Notes under the pieces: model-generated
The model's input: the letters and a program-made list of their open reading frames with translations, nothing else
Database searches by the model: none
What the model was told of the DNA's origin: nothing
In this document: piece after piece, positions 1 to 8,692 of the stretch
How positions within the stretch are numbered: position 1 is the stretch's first letter
How the letters are laid out: each line of letters starts with the position of its first letter
Source of the DNA: Flavobacterium sp.
GTDB taxonomy: Bacteria; Bacteroidota; Bacteroidia; Flavobacteriales; Flavobacteriaceae
Length of the DNA stretch: 64,000 bases
Assembly (NCBI RefSeq): GCF_017985075.1
Contig: NZ_JAGNYF010000003.1
Span: 34,111 to 98,110 of the forward strand
Reading direction: 5' to 3'
Translations under genes and position numbers: made by a program

Positions 1-273
1 ACCTGCTGCTTTAGCTTCCGCTTCTTTATCTGGAGTAACTAAGGCTAAAACTCTTACATCTTTACCTGTACCGTGTGGTAATGCAACCACACCTCTTACC
101 ATTTGATTTGCTTTTCTTGGATCTACTCCAAGTCTAACAGAGATATCAACTGATTCATCAAACTTTGCAGAAGCAATTTGTTTGATTAATACTGAAGCAT
201 CTTTTAAAGAATATAATTTATTCTTTTCAATTTTTGCTGCAGCTTCTTTTTGCTTTTTTGTCAATTTTGCCAT
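1..273 (-). CDS. rplA: 50S ribosomal protein L1, N-terminal part
   Basis: The minus strand reads [20 protein letters not shown] and continues as a typical bacterial L1 for 91 codons, including the [12 protein letters not shown] and VALPHGTGK segments. The gene runs off the left edge of the window, so the C-terminal half is missing. L1 binds 23S rRNA in the L1 stalk and in many bacteria represses its own mRNA. The start ATG lies 5 bases after the rplK stop, the usual rplK-rplA arrangement. Confidence 0.95.
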   Translation of the reverse strand, partial: MAKLTKKQKEAAAKIEKNKLYSLKDASVLIKQIASAKFDESVDISVRLGVDPRKANQMVRGVVALPHGTGKDVRVLALVTPDKEAEAKAAG

Positions 274-278
274 ATCTC

Positions 279-719
279 TTATTTTAGAGGAGAATCTCCA
301 GTTACAGTTATACCCATAGATCTAGCTGTTCCAGCAATCATACTCATTGCAGCTTCCATTGTGAATGCATTTAAATCTGCCATTTTATCTTCAGCGATTG
401 CCTTAATCTGATCCCAAGTAACGCTTGCTACTTTTTTACGATTAGGCTCTCCTGAACCAGACTTTAATTTTGCAGCATCCATTAATTGAACTGCAGCAGG
501 TGGAGTTTTTACAACGAAGTCAAAAGACTTGTCTTTATATACAGTAATTTGTACTGGACATATTTTGCCGGGTTTATCTTGTGTTCTAGCATTAAATTGC
601 TTACAGAACTCCATGATGTTAACTCCAGCAGCTCCCAAAGCAGGTCCAACCGGTGGCGACGGGTTCGCAGCACCTCCCTTAACTTGTAGTTTAACTACTT
701 TACTAACTTCTTTAGCCAT
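279..719 (-). CDS. rplK: 50S ribosomal protein L11
   Basis: The 146-residue product has the L11 hallmark near its N-terminus ([20 protein letters not shown]) and the C-terminal RNA-binding domain with [21 protein letters not shown]11 forms the base of the GTPase-associated stalk and binds 23S rRNA. Length is normal for the family. It sits between nusG and rplA in the conserved secE-nusG-rplK-rplA order. Confidence 0.98.
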   Translation of the reverse strand: MAKEVSKVVKLQVKGGAANPSPPVGPALGAAGVNIMEFCKQFNARTQDKPGKICPVQITVYKDKSFDFVVKTPPAAVQLMDAAKLKSGSGEPNRKKVASVTWDQIKAIAEDKMADLNAFTMEAAMSMIAGTARSMGITVTGDSPLK

Positions 720-783
720 TTTTTAAATTTTTACATTAACCATTGGAAGCGATTAATGCGGGTTTATATATATGTAACAAAAA

Positions 784-1335
784 TTATACTTTTTCAACTT
801 GCATAAAACTTAACTCTAAAGGTGTTTTTCTTCCGAAAATTTTCACCATTACTTCAAGTTTACGCTTTTCTTCATTTATTTTTTCAATTGTTCCATTGAA
901 ACCATTGAAAGGTCCATCGATAACTTTAACTGTTTCATCAATTGAGAAAGGAATGTTAATGTTTTCTGTTGTTACAGATAATTCGTCAACCTTACCTAAC
1001 ATTCTGTTTACTTCAGCCAGTCTTAATGGAACTGCTTCACCACCTTTAGTTTCACCTAAAAAACCGATAACACCGGTGATAGATTTTATAATATGTGGAA
1101 TTTCACCTGTTAAGTTAGCTTCTATCATAACATAACCTGGGAAATATACTCTTTCTTTTGATATTTTTTTGCCGTCTTTTACTTGTACTACTTTTTCAGT
1201 AGGCACAAGAACTTGAGAGACATAATCAGCCATTCCAACACGATTAACTTCTTGCTCAATATAAGCTTTAATCTTGTTTTCTTGTCCGCTTACCGCTCTA
1301 ACGACATACCATTTCTTTACGTTATTATCAGCCAT
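784..1335 (-). CDS. nusG: Transcription termination/antitermination protein NusG
   Basis: The 183-residue product starts MADNNVKKWYVVRAVSGQEN, the NGN domain, with the conserved VLVPTEK and FPGYVMIEA segments. A KOW domain near residues 130-165 carries VIDGPFNGFNGTI. NusG binds RNA polymerase, couples it to the ribosome and modulates pausing and Rho termination. The gene begins 6 bases after the secE stop, so the two are presumably co-transcribed. Confidence 0.97.
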   Translation of the reverse strand: MADNNVKKWYVVRAVSGQENKIKAYIEQEVNRVGMADYVSQVLVPTEKVVQVKDGKKISKERVYFPGYVMIEANLTGEIPHIIKSITGVIGFLGETKGGEAVPLRLAEVNRMLGKVDELSVTTENINIPFSIDETVKVIDGPFNGFNGTIEKINEEKRKLEVMVKIFGRKTPLELSFMQVEKV

Positions 1336-1341
1336 TTCGTA

Positions 1342-1530
1342 TTAACCTTTTAACAAATTAAAGAAACCGTTTAATACTTTTGTAAAAGTTAAATCAATAC
1401 CCCAAGTTGCTAAAGCAAATATTACTGAAAATAATGCTACAACGATAGTGTATTTTTGTACTTCTGCCCATTCTGGCCAAGTTACATTTGATTTTAATTC
1501 TTCGAATGCTTCAGAGAAATATTTTAACAT
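1342..1530 (-). CDS. secE: Preprotein translocase subunit SecE
   Basis: A 62-residue protein starting MLKYFSEAFEELKSNVTWPE, with the amphipathic segment and conserved V-T-W-P of short SecE, followed by a single membrane helix (about residues 30-50). The start at 1530 is preferred over an in-frame ATG at 1578 because the longer version would run into the tRNA-Trp gene. SecE is an essential part of the SecYEG channel. It lies between tRNA-Trp and nusG. Confidence 0.95.
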   Translation of the reverse strand: MLKYFSEAFEELKSNVTWPEWAEVQKYTIVVALFSVIFALATWGIDLTFTKVLNGFFNLLKG

Positions 1531-1548
1531 GATATTTACATTATTTTG

Positions 1549-1619
1549 CACGAGCGGAGGGATTCGAACCCCCATCAATGGTTTTGGAGACCACTATTCT
1601 GCCCTTGAACTACGCTCGT
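1549..1619 (-). tRNA. trnW: tRNA-Trp(CCA)
   Basis: A 71-base cloverleaf on the minus strand. The 7-bp acceptor stem is ACGAGCG pairing with CGCTCGT, the anticodon loop is CTCCAAA with anticodon CCA, the T arm contains GGTTCGAATCC, and the discriminator base is G as expected for Trp. CCA is not encoded. It lies between tuf and secE, a common bacterial position. Confidence 0.95.
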
Positions 1620-1625
1620 AAGTTA

Positions 1626-1655
1626 AAATCAGTACCGATTGCTCGATACTGATTT
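1626..1655 (-). terminator. Hairpin between tuf and tRNA-Trp
   Basis: A 9-bp inverted repeat (AAATCAGTA / TACTGATTT) with three further pairs inside its 12-base loop, and short T runs on both sides. It lies directly between the tuf stop and the tRNA. It could be a weak terminator, an attenuator, or an RNase processing site separating tuf from the tRNA-secE transcript; the sequence does not decide which. Confidence 0.5.
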
Positions 1656-1678
1656 AAAAAAATATTATTGACTTTAAA

Positions 1679-2866
1679 TTAGTCTAAAATTTCAGTTACC
1701 TGTCCAGCACCTACTGTTCTACCACCTTCACGGATAGCGAAACGTAAACCTAAAGACAATGCAATTGGAGATAATAATTCAACATCAATTGTTAAGTTAT
1801 CACCTGGCATAACCATCTCTCTTCCTTGTGGTAACATAATAGTACCTGTTACGTCAGTTGTACGTACATAAAACTGAGGACGGTAATTATTATGGAATGG
1901 AGTATGACGTCCACCTTCTTCTTTTTTCAAGATATAAACCTCTGCTTTAAATTTAGCGTGTGGTTTTACTGAACCTGGCTTAATAATAACCATACCTCTT
2001 TTGATATCAGCTTTATCAATACCTCTTAACAATAAACCTACGTTATCTCCAGCTTCACCTCTATCTAAGATTTTACGGAACATTTCAACTCCAGTAATAG
2101 TAGAAGTTAATTTTTCAGCACCCATACCGATAATTTCAACTGGGTCTCCTGTATTAGCAATACCTGTTTCGATACGACCTGTAGCAACAGTTCCACGTCC
2201 AGTAATTGTAAATGAATCCTCAACTGGCATTAAGAATGGTTTTTCAACGTCACGAACTGGTAATTCAATCCATGAATCTACTGCATCCATTAATTCCATA
2301 ATTGTAGCTACCCATTTTGGATCTCCATTCAAACCTCCTAAAGCAGAACCTTGAATAACTGGACCATTATCACCATCATATTGATAGAAAGATAATAAGT
2401 CTCTGATTTCCATCTCAACTAACTCTAATAATTCAGCATCATCAACCATATCCACTTTGTTCATGAATACAACCATTCTTGGCACACCTACTTGGCGACC
2501 TAAAAGGATATGCTCACGAGTTTGTGGCATTGGACCATCTGTAGCAGCAACTACTAAGATAGCACCGTCCATTTGTGCAGCACCTGTAACCATGTTCTTA
2601 ACGTAATCCGCGTGACCTGGACAGTCTACGTGAGCGTAGTGACGGTTAGCAGTTGAATACTCAACGTGCGACGTGTTAATTGTAATACCTCTTTCTTTTT
2701 CTTCTGGAGCATTATCAATTTGATCAAATGATTTTGCTTCTGATAAACCTGCATCTGACAATACTTTTGTAATTGCAGCTGTTAACGTAGTTTTACCGTG
2801 ATCTACGTGTCCGATAGTACCAATATTCAAATGGGGCTTCGAACGGTCGAATGTTTCCTTTGCCAT
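1679..2866 (-). CDS. tuf: Elongation factor Tu
   Basis: A 395-residue EF-Tu with the P loop GHVDHGKTT near residue 20, DCPGH (G3), NKVD (G4) and the SAL-type G5 region, followed by the two beta-barrel domains ending in [17 protein letters not shown]-Tu delivers aminoacyl-tRNA to the ribosome with GTP. It stands downstream of the Thr-Tyr-Thr tRNA cluster, matching the tufB arrangement. No second tuf lies in the window. Confidence 0.98.
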   Translation of the reverse strand: MAKETFDRSKPHLNIGTIGHVDHGKTTLTAAITKVLSDAGLSEAKSFDQIDNAPEEKERGITINTSHVEYSTANRHYAHVDCPGHADYVKNMVTGAAQMDGAILVVAATDGPMPQTREHILLGRQVGVPRMVVFMNKVDMVDDAELLELVEMEIRDLLSFYQYDGDNGPVIQGSALGGLNGDPKWVATIMELMDAVDSWIELPVRDVEKPFLMPVEDSFTITGRGTVATGRIETGIANTGDPVEIIGMGAEKLTSTITGVEMFRKILDRGEAGDNVGLLLRGIDKADIKRGMVIIKPGSVKPHAKFKAEVYILKKEEGGRHTPFHNNYRPQFYVRTTDVTGTIMLPQGREMVMPGDNLTIDVELLSPIALSLGLRFAIREGGRTVGAGQVTEILD

Positions 2867-2922
2867 GATTTTAAAATTTAATCTTAGTTATTTATTAGTG
2901 TTCAAAAATTATTTCTATTTTG

Positions 2923-2994
2923 AGCCAATGTCGGGAATTGAACCCGAGACCTCTTCCTTACCAAGGAAGCACTCTACCCCTGAGCTACACCGGC
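2923..2994 (-). tRNA. trnT: tRNA-Thr(GGT)
   Basis: A cloverleaf on the minus strand with acceptor GCCGGTG / CATTGGC, anticodon stem CTTCC / GGAAG around the loop TTGGTAA (anticodon GGT), and T arm GGTTCAATTCC. Discriminator is U. It is the last tRNA before tuf. Confidence 0.95.
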
Positions 2995-3112
2995 TTTTGT
3001 GAGTTCAGAGTTAAAAACAAACCTAAATTTGTTCTTAATCCTATTATTCTATTACTCAATTTTAAAGATTTTATTTAAAATAGTTTCAAATAAATTCATT
3101 TAAAAAAGTTTG

Positions 3113-3193
3113 TGGGGAGAGCAGGATTCGAACCTGCGAAGTTTTCACAGCAGATTTACAGTCTGCCCTCGTTGGCCGCTTGAGTATCTCCCC
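3113..3193 (-). tRNA. trnY: tRNA-Tyr(GTA)
   Basis: An 81-base class II tRNA on the minus strand with a long variable arm. Acceptor GGGGAGA / TCTCCCC, anticodon stem GCAGA / TCTGC around CTGTAAA (anticodon GTA), T arm GGTTCGAATCC, discriminator A. It lies between the two threonine tRNAs. Confidence 0.95.
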
Positions 3194-3285
3194 TAACCTT
3201 ACTTAAAAATCAATAAAAACAAATTATAAATTCCAATATAAATTAGAAAATAAATTCATCTATTATTGATTACAAAATTTCAAAG

Positions 3286-3359
3286 AGCCAGTGGAGGGAC
3301 TCGAACCCACGACCTGCTGATTACAAATCAGCTGCTCTAGCCAGCTGAGCTACACCGGC
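3286..3359 (-). tRNA. trnT: tRNA-Thr(TGT)
   Basis: A 74-base cloverleaf on the minus strand: acceptor GCCGGTG / CACTGGC, anticodon stem GCTGA / TCAGC around TTTGTAA (anticodon TGT), T arm GGTTCGAGTCC, discriminator U. It is the first tRNA of the Thr-Tyr-Thr series. Confidence 0.95.
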
Positions 3360-3453
3360 ATTTCTATACATAGAAAAAGTCCGCTATTTCTAACGGACTG
3401 CAAATGTATGTAATTTATTTATTAATCAAAACTTTTTTAAATCTTTTTTTCAA

Positions 3454-3756
3454 TTAACTGTGCGCTCTTAATTTTTCTTTTCTCTTTACTAGTAATCGTT
3501 CTAAAGATTCAATTGCTAAATCTGCAGCTTCTTCAAAACTTTTACTGTGTTTGGTTACAATAAAATCATCACCAGGAACCAATACCTTTAATTCAACTGT
3601 TTTGTTTTCTTTTTCGCTTATATTTTCTACTTTTAAAAATGCATCCGAAGAAATTACCTTATCGTAATATTTTTCTAATTTTGTCATTCTTTCATCAATA
3701 AAATCAACTAATTTTCTGTCGATATTAAAATTTACTGCATGTACATTCACTTTCAT
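3454..3756 (-). CDS. hpf: Ribosome hibernation promoting factor, short form
   Basis: A 100-residue HPF/RaiA (S30AE) protein: MKVNVHAVNFNIDRKLVDFI forms the first strand and helix, then KLEKYYDKVISSDAFLKVE and a basic C-terminus (LERLLVKRKEKLRAHS). The family binds the decoding region of the 30S subunit and stalls ribosomes in stationary phase. The long-form dimerisation domain is absent. It lies between xerC (25 bases upstream) and the tRNA-tuf cluster. Confidence 0.93.
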   Translation of the reverse strand: MKVNVHAVNFNIDRKLVDFIDERMTKLEKYYDKVISSDAFLKVENISEKENKTVELKVLVPGDDFIVTKHSKSFEEAADLAIESLERLLVKRKEKLRAHS

Positions 3757-3781
3757 AATAATTATAGGTATTAATTAAACA

Positions 3782-4675
3782 TTACTTGTTTCTTGGGTGT
3801 GCATTGCTGTATACTTTTTTTAACTCTGACAAACTACTGTGCGTGTAAATCTGAGTAGATGACAAACTTGCGTGACCAAGCAACTCTTTAACTGAATTTA
3901 AATCTGCACCGTTATTTAACAAATGTGTTGCAAACGAATGCCTAAGAACGTGGGGGCTTCTTTTTACCTTTTCAGATATAGTACTAAAGTAATCATTTAT
4001 TAATCGATACACAAACGTTTCGCTTATTTTATTTCCTTTTTTAGATAAAATTAACTTTTCGGGAACACTTATATTATCGAGTTCTTTACGTTTTGTTAAA
4101 TATAATTTTATTACATCAGTCGTGGATACTAATAAAGGTATAATTCTTTCCTTATTTCTTTTCCCTAACACCTTTATAGTATTGCCATAAAAATCTATTG
4201 CATTTGTTTCTAAATTAATTAATTCCGCTCTTCGCATTCCAGTTGCGTATAATAATTCTACAACCAATCTATTTCGTATACTATCAAAATCGGTTTCTAT
4301 AAAATGCAATTCAAATAAGGTATTAATTTCTTTTTCAGAAAAAGGAATCTGAACTTGTTTGGGTGTTTTTAACGATTTGTGTTTTACAAAAGGGTTAGTA
4401 TCTATTTGCTTTGTTTTTAATAGAAACTTGTAAAACGATTTTAAGGAAGCCATTTTTCTATTAATTGAAGAAGCTGCGATTTTTGCATCCGACAATTCAA
4501 CAATCCAACTACGAATTAAAGGATAATTCACTTCTTCTAATAAACTCGCATTGTGGTTTTTGTTTAGAAATAATTGAAATGATAAAATATCTTTTTGATA
4601 CGCATTCACAGTGAGCGGAGAATACTTTTTTTCCTTTTCAAGATATTCTAAATGAGATTGTAAATTATTGCGCAT
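3782..4675 (-). CDS. xerC: Tyrosine recombinase XerC/XerD-like
   Basis: A 297-residue phage-integrase-family recombinase with an N-terminal SAM-like core-binding domain (residues 1-90) and a catalytic domain carrying ATGMRRAEL, HVLRHSFATHLL and the nucleophile region STQIYTH. These supply the R-H-R-H-Y active site. Single chromosomal Xer proteins of this size resolve chromosome dimers at dif. There are no integrase-type additions or attachment sites nearby. The start codon directly follows the T run of the upstream rpsU terminator. Confidence 0.9.
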   Translation of the reverse strand: MRNNLQSHLEYLEKEKKYSPLTVNAYQKDILSFQLFLNKNHNASLLEEVNYPLIRSWIVELSDAKIAASSINRKMASLKSFYKFLLKTKQIDTNPFVKHKSLKTPKQVQIPFSEKEINTLFELHFIETDFDSIRNRLVVELLYATGMRRAELINLETNAIDFYGNTIKVLGKRNKERIIPLLVSTTDVIKLYLTKRKELDNISVPEKLILSKKGNKISETFVYRLINDYFSTISEKVKRSPHVLRHSFATHLLNNGADLNSVKELLGHASLSSTQIYTHSSLSELKKVYSNAHPRNK

Positions 4676-4720
4676 AAAAAAACCGTTAGATACAAATTTA
4701 TAATTTATAATCTAACGGTT
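4676..4720 (-). terminator. Rho-independent terminator of rpsU
   Basis: An 11-bp inverted repeat (AACCGTTAGAT / ATCTAACGGTT) followed on the minus strand by seven T residues, 26 bases beyond the rpsU stop. The T run ends exactly at the xerC ATG, so an xerC transcript either starts inside the hairpin or depends on read-through. Confidence 0.8.
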
Positions 4721-4746
4721 AAAGTATTTAATCAAAAAATGATGGA

Positions 4747-4941
4747 TTAACTTTCTAAGTTGTCTCTCATGTTTTGGATGTAAGCCGCTTTTTGAATTTT
4801 GATTCTGTTTGTCACAGAAGGCTTAATGAAAGCTTGACGTGCACGTAACTGACGAACAGTTCCTGTTTTATCAAATTTTCTTTTATAGCGCTTTAATGCT
4901 CTATCGATATTTTCTCCGTCTTTAATTGGTATAATTAACAT
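4747..4941 (-). CDS. rpsU: 30S ribosomal protein S21
   Basis: A 64-residue bS21: MLIIPIKDGENIDRALKRYK followed by FDKTGTVRQLRARQAF and a basic helical tail. bS21 sits near the 3' end of 16S rRNA. In Bacteroidota structural work has shown that bS21, with bS18 and bS6, helps hide the anti-Shine-Dalgarno sequence. The gene has its own promoter, an unusually strong Shine-Dalgarno and a terminator. Confidence 0.96.
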   Translation of the reverse strand: MLIIPIKDGENIDRALKRYKRKFDKTGTVRQLRARQAFIKPSVTNRIKIQKAAYIQNMRDNLES

Positions 4942-4950
4942 AATATTGAC

Positions 4951-4960
4951 ACCTCCTCTC
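4951..4960 (-). promoter_or_regulatory. Strong Shine-Dalgarno of rpsU
   Basis: The minus strand reads GAGAGGAGGT about ten bases before the rpsU ATG, an extended full match to the anti-Shine-Dalgarno. The other genes I checked in this window have A-rich leaders without such a motif. In this phylum a strong Shine-Dalgarno on rpsU is thought to let bS21 levels feed back on its own translation. Confidence 0.85.
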
Positions 4961-4970
4961 GTTAAGTGTG

Positions 4971-4978
4971 CAAAAGTA
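4971..4978 (-). promoter_or_regulatory. -7 promoter element for rpsU
   Basis: TACTTTTG on the minus strand matches the Bacteroidota housekeeping -7 consensus TAnnTTTG and lies 30 bases before the rpsU start. No TTTG was found at the usual -33 distance. Confidence 0.55.
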
Positions 4979-5029
4979 TATTTTTATTTTTAATAATGAA
5001 TTATAAATTGTAAATTATTTTTAAAACAA

Positions 5030-6199
5030 CTATTTAACAGCTGGTTTATAATTTTGATTATCAATTATCATTTTTGATAAAATTTCTTTTAAAATTTCTG
5101 AAGTACCTCCGCCAATTGGACCTAAACGACTATCTCTTAACAGTCTTGCTAACGGATATTCTTCCATATAACCATAACCACCAAGCATTTGTAAGCAATC
5201 ATATATAGCTAAATCAGCTACTTTTGTAGATTTCAATTTTGCCATTGTAGCTTCTTTTACAACGTATTCGCCTTTATTTAATCTGGCAACCGCTGCGTAA
5301 TTGAATATTTTACAGTGTTCTACTTCAGTAGCGTGTTCCACCATTGTATGGCGGAGTGCTTGAAATTTATTAATTTTACTACCAAATGCCTCTCGTTGCG
5401 ACATATATTCTATAGTGTAATCGATAGCATATTCAGCTCTGGCGTGAGCATTGACAGCCATTATTAATCTTTCAAATGCAAAATGCTGCATAATGTAAGG
5501 AAATCCTTTCCCTTCTTCACCCATTAAATTTTCTAAAGGAATCTCAACATTATCAAATGCAATTTCTGCAGTATCTGAAGCTCTCCAACCTAACTTATCT
5601 AATTTTGTTGCAGAAATTCCTTTAACGTTTGTGTCTACTAAAAAAATACTAATTCCTTTATTTCCAAGTTCTGGATTTGTTTTTGCAGCTACTATATAAT
5701 AATCGGCATACACGCCATTTGTAATAAATGTTTTCGAACCGTTAATAATGAATTTATCACCTTGTTTTACAGCCGTAGTTCGCATTCCTGCTACATCACT
5801 TCCACCAAAAGGTTCGGTTACGCAAAGTGCGCCGATTTTATCACCTAAGATACTTGGAGCTAAATAATTTTGTTTGATAGCCTCACTTCCTTCTGCGTTT
5901 AAATGCGTCATTGCTAAATAAGCGTGTGCCCACATAGCTGCAGCAAAACCAGAAGATTTAATTTTTTGAAGTTCTTCTAAAAACACAACCGTATAAAACA
6001 AATCTAAGTTTAATCCACCATAAGCTTCAGGATAATTAATTCCGAAAAAGCCCATTTCACCAAATTTTTTCCAAATAAAGCGTTCAATCGTGCCTGTTTT
6101 TTCCCATTTTTCAATATGAGGCACAACTTCTTTTTGTAAAAAATCTTGTAAACTTTTTCTAAATAATTCGTGCTCTTCTGTAAAATATAATGAATTCAT
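5030..6199 (-). CDS. Acyl-CoA dehydrogenase
   Basis: A 389-residue FAD flavoprotein with ALCVTEPFGGSDVAGM (FAD binding, near 125-139), FITNG, the region REAFGSKINKFQALRH and LGGYGYMEEYPLARLLRDSR near the C-terminus. It catalyses alpha,beta-dehydrogenation of an acyl-CoA, passing electrons to ETF. The usual medium-chain catalytic glutamate position reads GGGTSE, whereas Glu243 in AFERLIMA fits the base position used by isovaleryl- and long-chain enzymes. That suggests a branched- or long-chain substrate, which is inference. No beta-oxidation partners lie next to it. Confidence 0.92.
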   Translation of the reverse strand: MNSLYFTEEHELFRKSLQDFLQKEVVPHIEKWEKTGTIERFIWKKFGEMGFFGINYPEAYGGLNLDLFYTVVFLEELQKIKSSGFAAAMWAHAYLAMTHLNAEGSEAIKQNYLAPSILGDKIGALCVTEPFGGSDVAGMRTTAVKQGDKFIINGSKTFITNGVYADYYIVAAKTNPELGNKGISIFLVDTNVKGISATKLDKLGWRASDTAEIAFDNVEIPLENLMGEEGKGFPYIMQHFAFERLIMAVNAHARAEYAIDYTIEYMSQREAFGSKINKFQALRHTMVEHATEVEHCKIFNYAAVARLNKGEYVVKEATMAKLKSTKVADLAIYDCLQMLGGYGYMEEYPLARLLRDSRLGPIGGGTSEILKEILSKMIIDNQNYKPAVK

Positions 6200-6222
6200 T
6201 ACTGAAATTTTATTTGTTTGTT

Positions 6223-7101
6223 TTAGAATTCCAAATATAAGGCTATTATTTTTAATTTTTCAAGTGGAAATTGCTTAACATTTGTTAAATCTTCACTGCT
6301 TTTAAAATCGCCATTCATACTTCTAAAAGTTACAATATTCTTAGCTATAGTGTAATTAAAGTAAGGAAATTGTTGTAGTTCTTTTATCGTAGAAGTGTTA
6401 ATATTTATCTTTTTTAAGTTTTCTGAAGATCTAATTTGGAATTTTTTATTCAAATCCGCAATTGCTTCAGGCGAAATTCCCCAAATAAAACCTAATTGAT
6501 CCATGGAAGCAAAACTGCCGAATTTATCTCTTTCAGATATTATTTTAAGCGCTAATTTTTCTCCAATCATATACGCTTTTTCTAATTCAGCTTGATTGGC
6601 TTTATTTAAATCTTGTACTACAATTTTAGATTCTTTTTTATCAAATTTCTGATACGTATTTTCATGTTTCGACTGATAGTTTTTAGAAGTTTTATTGGTT
6701 ACCCAATCTGGAAATTTAAAATATATTGCATACAGTTTCATCCATTCATTTGAAACACCTGTTAGTTTCTGAAATTCTGCACTTGAATTCACATATTTAT
6801 TTTGCTTTCTAAACTGATGCAATTTATCAATTTGCGCTTCTGACATTCCTAACTTATATCCTTTATAATCTGAAATAAAATTAGGGTTAAATGGATAAAT
6901 TTTATTTGAGTTTTCTTGAGCTGCTTCTTTTAAACTATCAATTTCATTTTGAGCTAAAAGCCAATTTTTCTCATCTGGAGTTAAATCCAAAGTAGTTGTA
7001 TCCTTTTGGTTATTAAACCAATAAATAAATAGTTGTAACAACCCAATGCTACAAATCAAAATTGCAATTCCGAAATAATGTCCTTTAGAAAATCGTAACA
7101 T
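6223..7101 (-). CDS. Membrane-anchored helix-hairpin-helix (ComEA-like) protein
   Basis: 292 residues: an N-terminal membrane anchor (about 10-30, AILICSIGLLQLFIYWF), then three helix-hairpin-helix-like units. The first includes FQKLTGVSNEWM, the second DLNKANQAELEKAYMIGEKL, the third ININTSTIKELQQFPYFNY. ComEA-type proteins bind DNA without sequence specificity during uptake. Repeat HhH proteins with a membrane anchor are common in Flavobacteriia and their role is not settled. It begins 9 bases after the pspC-like gene. Confidence 0.75.
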   Translation of the reverse strand: MLRFSKGHYFGIAILICSIGLLQLFIYWFNNQKDTTTLDLTPDEKNWLLAQNEIDSLKEAAQENSNKIYPFNPNFISDYKGYKLGMSEAQIDKLHQFRKQNKYVNSSAEFQKLTGVSNEWMKLYAIYFKFPDWVTNKTSKNYQSKHENTYQKFDKKESKIVVQDLNKANQAELEKAYMIGEKLALKIISERDKFGSFASMDQLGFIWGISPEAIADLNKKFQIRSSENLKKININTSTIKELQQFPYFNYTIAKNIVTFRSMNGDFKSSEDLTNVKQFPLEKLKIIALYLEF

Positions 7102-7110
7102 AGCTTACTG

Positions 7111-7329
7111 TTATAAATCAAAAACTGAACTTCGTTTGGTGTAAATTAAATCTTTAAGTTTATATATAAAAGCTAAAGTTAAATAAAAGCCAAATCCTAA
7201 GCCTACTGTAATAAAAGATATATATACGAAAAACAAACGCACTTGAGTGGCACGCATCCCTAATCTGTCCGCTAAACGAGAAGCTACAAAAAATCCGTTT
7301 TTTTCGAAAAAATGAAGTAAGTTATACAT
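7111..7329 (-). CDS. PspC-domain protein
   Basis: 72 residues with the PspC pattern: a short amphipathic N-terminus (SRLADRLGMRATQVRLFFVY) followed by one long hydrophobic helix (about 30-58). PspC proteins sense or respond to envelope stress in enterobacteria; in this phylum small stand-alone PspC proteins are frequent and uncharacterised. It appears to be in one unit with the helix-hairpin-helix gene downstream. Confidence 0.8.
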   Translation of the reverse strand: MYNLLHFFEKNGFFVASRLADRLGMRATQVRLFFVYISFITVGLGFGFYLTLAFIYKLKDLIYTKRSSVFDL

Positions 7330-7362
7330 ATATATGAGTAAACATTTAAAGCATAAAGATAC

Positions 7363-8631
7363 TTAGTTTTTTAACAATTGCAAACCTACAGCGCAGTTAA
7401 GGCATTTATTTTTATTACAATATTCATTTTTAAGTTCTAATAATGATTGTGATTGAAATGCATTTACGGATTTTACATTATAAGCTGAGAATTTCTCAAG
7501 AATAGCATTTTTTTCTGAAGGTATGGATTCTAAAAGTGAAATTAATTCTTCAATATTTAATTTTCCTTGATGTTTAGCATAACAAAACTTTATAGGAATT
7601 ACAGTATTAATTAGTATCAAATCGATAAATGGAGTGGTTAAACCTTTACTTTTTGTTTTACTTGTTTTTGAAAAATTATAATGATTTTTCCAATATTCTG
7701 ATGTTTCACTTTTTAATAACTGCTTAATTTGAGAATAGGAATTGGCTTGAATCAGTTGAGAAAACAGATTGTGATTATTCGCTATTAAATTTGTAAATTG
7801 TGACAAACGTATTGTTGGAAAATTGTCAGGACGTAATTTAAAAAATTGTGGATGCAAACCATATTCTGACTCTAAGTTGTATTTTATTTTGAGATAGCTC
7901 CAATGCGATGCTAATTTTGTGTGATATTCATCTTCAATAGGCTCATTTAATAAATTTAATTTACCAAAAAATAAGGCTTCCAAATTTTCAACATCAAAAC
8001 TTTCTCTTCTAACTATCGAAAAAGGAATAGATTGAGCCAATTGCAAAAAGCACTCACCATTTGTATTCAGACCAAAATTTTTAGATAACATTTCGAAAAA
8101 AACGGCTTCCCAATTCGTATTTGTTTCTACTAATCGATTATCTATGATTTCAGATTTTCTTTCTAATCTATTTAAAAACAAACTTTCTAACCAATTTTCC
8201 CAAATAAAATTATCAATTTTTCCGATTTGATTTTCGCAATTTATCCAAGATTTAGAAGTTATTAATGATTTATATTTGTTTATTTCAGAAAGCGATACAT
8301 ACTTTTTTAATTCTAAAGTTGGTATTTCAGAATTGTCTTTTCTGAAAATTGGCGTATCATTTTCCCAGACTACGTGAAGAATTACGTTGTCATAATTGGC
8401 ATCTTTCTCGTGATTGTGTAAATACCAATCGGAAGACTTCACATGAATTTCAATATTCCCTGCCCATTTTTGCTGATTGATAGAAATTTGCGCATTAAAA
8501 ATATCAGGGCCCGCATTTTGTAAATACTGTCCAAAATAATTGATTTCTAACTTTTCGTTAAGATGTGTTTTGAGTTGGGTAAATGGTAGTTTCTTATTTA
8601 CCCATAAATAATGGAGAAATTCTTCTTGCAT
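7363..8631 (-). CDS. DUF2851 family protein
   Basis: 422 residues beginning MQEEFLHYLWVNKKLPFTQL, with GPDIFNAQI, KWAGNIEIHVKSSDWYLHNH and HDNVILHVVWEND-like strands (as DANYDNVILHVVWEND). This is the conserved core of DUF2851, a Bacteroidota family of unknown function. The C-terminal NEYCNKNKCLNCAVGLQLL carries three clustered cysteines that may bind metal. The N-terminal core has a fold reminiscent of nuclease-like domains, but I see no certain catalytic motif and assign no function. Confidence 0.8.
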   Translation of the reverse strand: MQEEFLHYLWVNKKLPFTQLKTHLNEKLEINYFGQYLQNAGPDIFNAQISINQQKWAGNIEIHVKSSDWYLHNHEKDANYDNVILHVVWENDTPIFRKDNSEIPTLELKKYVSLSEINKYKSLITSKSWINCENQIGKIDNFIWENWLESLFLNRLERKSEIIDNRLVETNTNWEAVFFEMLSKNFGLNTNGECFLQLAQSIPFSIVRRESFDVENLEALFFGKLNLLNEPIEDEYHTKLASHWSYLKIKYNLESEYGLHPQFFKLRPDNFPTIRLSQFTNLIANNHNLFSQLIQANSYSQIKQLLKSETSEYWKNHYNFSKTSKTKSKGLTTPFIDLILINTVIPIKFCYAKHQGKLNIEELISLLESIPSEKNAILEKFSAYNVKSVNAFQSQSLLELKNEYCNKNKCLNCAVGLQLLKN

Positions 8632-8692
8632 GGCGTGTACTTTTTAATTTGGCTTATATATAAAACAAATATAAAAATAATTCAAGAAAAAA

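Noticed and set aside
1531-1578. Longer secE start at 1578
   Set aside because: It would lie within the tRNA-Trp gene and adds a non-conserved N-terminus.
3782-4675. Phage or integron integrase next to tRNA genes
   Set aside because: The recombinase is of the XerC/D housekeeping size. No duplicated tRNA end, attachment site or cargo genes were found nearby.
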